Source: JAUVRX01 sp049664225
GTDB taxonomy: Bacteria; Acidobacteriota; Thermoanaerobaculia; Multivoradales; JAHEKO01
DNA: 64,000 nucleotides
Assembly (NCBI GenBank): GCA_049664225.1
Contig: JBATEX010000213.1
Coordinates: 1 to 64,000, forward strand
Reading direction: 5' to 3'
Every line of letters starts with the position of its first letter. The first letter of the stretch is position 1. The notes under the pieces were generated by a model. The model was not told where the DNA came from and did no database searches. It worked only from the letters and a program-made list of their open reading frames with translations. Of the stretch, positions 62,184-64,000 are shown in pieces. The position numbers were made by a program, and so were the translations under genes.

Positions 62184-63227
62184 TCAACCCTCGAGATGGT
62201 TGGCTTGGCCCAGGCTCCGGGCGTAGATCTGAATGCCCTCCACGATGGCCTCGGCGAGGTACTGGCGATAGATCGGCGTCATGAGAAGCCGGGCCTCGAC
62301 ATCGTTGGACACACAGGACACTTCCGCCAGGATGGCCGGCATCTCCGTGTGGGTCAGCACCCCGAAAGGTGCGCTCTTGACTCCCCGATCACGAACCGTC
62401 GAGTTCACGGCCCGCAGCGAATCGTACAGCGCCTGCTGCATGGCTCCGGCGAGCTGTCGTGACTCCTCTTGTCTGACCCCGGCGTAGACCTGCTCCAGGA
62501 TGTCTCGGAAGTCAGCCAGCGAGTAGCCGGAGTTCTGGTTCTCGCGTGCCGCCAGGGCCTCCAGGTAGGGGTCCTCGGTGGCGCCCAGAAAGAAAGTCTC
62601 GACCCCCCGAACCTCCCTGTTCTCGATCCAGTTCACGTGAATCGAGACGAAGATGTCACCCCGCGCTTGGTTGGCCAGCTCGGCCCGCTGCTTGAGTGAA
62701 AAATCCTCGTCGCGTTGGCGCGTCATCACGACCTTGTACGAGTAGCTCTCGAGAAGGCTCCGGACGCGCTGCCCGATATCCAGGGTGATCTCCTTCTCGA
62801 TCAGGCCCGTCGGCGAGATCGTGCCTTCGTTCTCACCACCATGCCCCGGGTCCAGCACTACGGTGTGCAGAGCAAGAGGCAGGACTGACGGATCGATCGG
62901 TTGGGGTGTCACAATGGCCCGGTTCGGTTCGATGGGTGGCAGCGGCTCCATCTCGCTGAAGGAGATCGGTGCCCTTGTCGAAAAAGTCGGGTTGTGGGCG
63001 TCATCCTGCCAGACATCGTCCCGCCACTCGGCAGCCACAGTCGACAAGACATAGGTCGATGTGAACAGCGCTGCTGGCAGTGCGACAAGGAGAAGCACCC
63101 GTGCCGCGGTCAGCACTGTTCGGAGACGGCGCCCACGTCGTCGGGGATGAGCTCCCTCGAGGGTCTCGAGGTTGTCGCGCACCAACTGACGAATCATGCG
63201 GCGCTTGATACGGTCTTGCCTCGCCAT
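62184..63227 (-). CDS. N-acetylmuramoyl-L-alanine amidase (Amidase_3)
   Basis: A 347-residue zinc amidase that cuts the peptide from muramic acid in peptidoglycan. A membrane anchor (VLTAARVLLLVALPAALFTSTYVLS, residues about 38-62) is followed by a linker and the Amidase_3 domain: VVLDPGHGGENEG (His ligand), SIHVNW (His) and ILAEVSCVSN (Glu). The C-terminal helix is normal. It has no AMIN domain. ATG 63227 is chosen; a TTG four codons upstream is possible. TAGATT lies at 63239-63244. It forms a two-gene operon with the MamK-like actin, which hints at a link between filament and cell-wall cutting. Confidence 0.9.
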   Translation of the reverse strand: MARQDRIKRRMIRQLVRDNLETLEGAHPRRRGRRLRTVLTAARVLLLVALPAALFTSTYVLSTVAAEWRDDVWQDDAHNPTFSTRAPISFSEMEPLPPIEPNRAIVTPQPIDPSVLPLALHTVVLDPGHGGENEGTISPTGLIEKEITLDIGQRVRSLLESYSYKVVMTRQRDEDFSLKQRAELANQARGDIFVSIHVNWIENREVRGVETFFLGATEDPYLEALAARENQNSGYSLADFRDILEQVYAGVRQEESRQLAGAMQQALYDSLRAVNSTVRDRGVKSAPFGVLTHTEMPAILAEVSCVSNDVEARLLMTPIYRQYLAEAIVEGIQIYARSLGQANHLEG

Positions 63228-63239
63228 CGACTCGCCCAA

Positions 63240-63397
63240 TCTAGTCAGTCGTTCTTCGAACGGGAATGAAGCTCTTCACAGCCACCGAAATCGCTCCAGG
63301 ATCGCTTGCCCAAAGGGCCCAGCCAGTATATCCAATTGGCATATTTCCATATCTCTCTAGATTGCCACTGGAAGCACAGACTGCGTGGAGGCGGAAG
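63240..63397 (+). promoter_or_regulatory. Divergent promoter region of the final gene
   Basis: An AT-richer gap with TTGGCA (63336-63341), a 16-base spacer and TAGATT (63358-63363) facing the gene at 63398, and an opposite TAGATT box for the amidase. GGAGG lies at about 63386-63390. Confidence 0.5.
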
Positions 63398-64000
63398 ATG
63401 CATCGACTGCTAGGATCGGGAGACCGATCCAAGACCGAAGCACCCACCATGCGAGAAGACAGAGAGCAAGCGGGGAAAGCCCTGGCGCCCGATGCCACCG
63501 AGGTCTCTTCCGAGAGCATCGAGAAGCCGCCGGACGTCAGCCGACGAGCCGAAGACTACGTCTCCAGTCGCCACAGCCGGCTGACCGACGAGATCCGTCG
63601 GCCCCTCGACATGACCGATCCCCGGGAGGCCGCGGCCCTCTGCGCCGAGGTCACCCGGCGACTTCTCCTCGACTTTGCACCTGCCCTGACACTCCTGCCG
63701 GCCACCGAGCGTCGCCGGGCACAGGCGCTCGCCACCTTCGCCTTCACGCTCTTCGACTTCGCCCGTCAGAGCGGCCTCGAAGGGGAGCGTCTTTCCCAGA
63801 TCAACCGTTGGGAGTTCAGTCTGGAAGCCGCCCTGACCGGTGAGCCGCCTGGACAGCCCGTTTTCGTGCAGATCGCACAACTCGACAAGCAGATTCCCTG
63901 GTCGCGAGACGGCTTCGACCGGTTGATGAGTGCAGCCCGTCACCGGGCCACCGTGCGTCGCCCAGCCACAGCCGAAGCTGCAGAACGCGACAGCGCCAAG
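63398..64000 (+). CDS. Squalene/phytoene synthase-like, N-terminal part (runs off window)
   Basis: Open for 201 codons to the window edge. The pattern resembles the squalene/phytoene synthase family: RRLLLDFAPALTLLPATERRRAQALATFAFTLFDFARQ (helices before the first aspartate motif), then INRWEFSLEAALTGEPPGQPVFVQIAQL, typical of the region between the two motifs. The first aspartate-rich motif is degenerate (FDFARQ), so this member may not be a standard synthase. ATG 63398 has GGAGG six bases upstream. An in-frame ATG at 63449 lacks one. The second motif would lie beyond the window. Confidence 0.5.
   Translation, partial: MHRLLGSGDRSKTEAPTMREDREQAGKALAPDATEVSSESIEKPPDVSRRAEDYVSSRHSRLTDEIRRPLDMTDPREAAALCAEVTRRLLLDFAPALTLLPATERRRAQALATFAFTLFDFARQSGLEGERLSQINRWEFSLEAALTGEPPGQPVFVQIAQLDKQIPWSRDGFDRLMSAARHRATVRRPATAEAAERDSAK

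Overview
The window is a chromosomal segment of a GC-rich Gram-negative-type bacterium. The best guess is Acidobacteriota (Thermoanaerobaculia-like), inferred from gene content: an Oar-type TonB-dependent receptor with a carboxypeptidase-like N-terminal domain, an ECF sigma factor next to a Ser/Thr kinase with STAND and WD40 domains, a CRTAC1-like FG-GAP/UnbV protein, FadL, MtaB and SelB. No rRNA or marker that would settle the phylum is present.

Layout. 0-8 kb: metallophosphoesterase, two small membrane/LEA-like proteins, a beta-CASP metallo-beta-lactamase nuclease, tRNA-Ala(CGC), a HutH-like lyase with an altered MIO triad coupled to an LssY-domain lipoprotein, and RmuC. 8-20 kb: exported isoaspartyl methyltransferase, MtaB, a TldE/PmbA-like protein, an RsbW-RsbV-RsbU partner-switching set behind a small membrane protein, a sigma54-type activator, UvrA and FadL. 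20-28.5 kb: YbjN-like protein, SmpB, DUF4390 plus NtrY-like kinase, YqeY, SelB, a CoA-binding protein and a secreted unknown. 28.6-38.3 kb: di-haem peroxidase, ECF sigma factor, a giant kinase broken by two compensating frameshifts, and a TonB-dependent receptor. 38.3-44.2 kb is a plastic zone: RDD-methyltransferase fusion, DUF222/HNH endonuclease, a decayed TonB-receptor 3' end, HigBA-like and MazEF toxin-antitoxin pairs, and three copies of one palindrome. 44.2-64 kb: methyltransferase, PolA, MoaB, TPR/FG-GAP protein, enoyl-CoA hydratase, two paralogous small unknown proteins around a DUF362 protein, PolX, a polytopic membrane protein, LigA, a MamK-like actin in an operon with a cell-wall amidase, and the start of a squalene/phytoene synthase-like gene.

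Several signals cut across genes. G-rich TTAGGGG-type arrays sit in at least five intergenic gaps. A CCACCC-N4-GGGTGG hairpin occurs three times about 100-140 bases upstream of start codons. Six genes have a -10-like hexamer only 6-9 bases before the start codon, which suggests leaderless transcripts. DNA maintenance genes (uvrA, polA, polX, ligA, rmuC) are frequent, but they are not in one operon.

All functional calls come from reading motifs and family knowledge; no database search was run. The strongest candidates for something undescribed are the MamK-like actin/amidase operon, the small paralog pair around the DUF362 gene, the RDD-methyltransferase fusion, and the dispersed palindrome and G-rich repeats.
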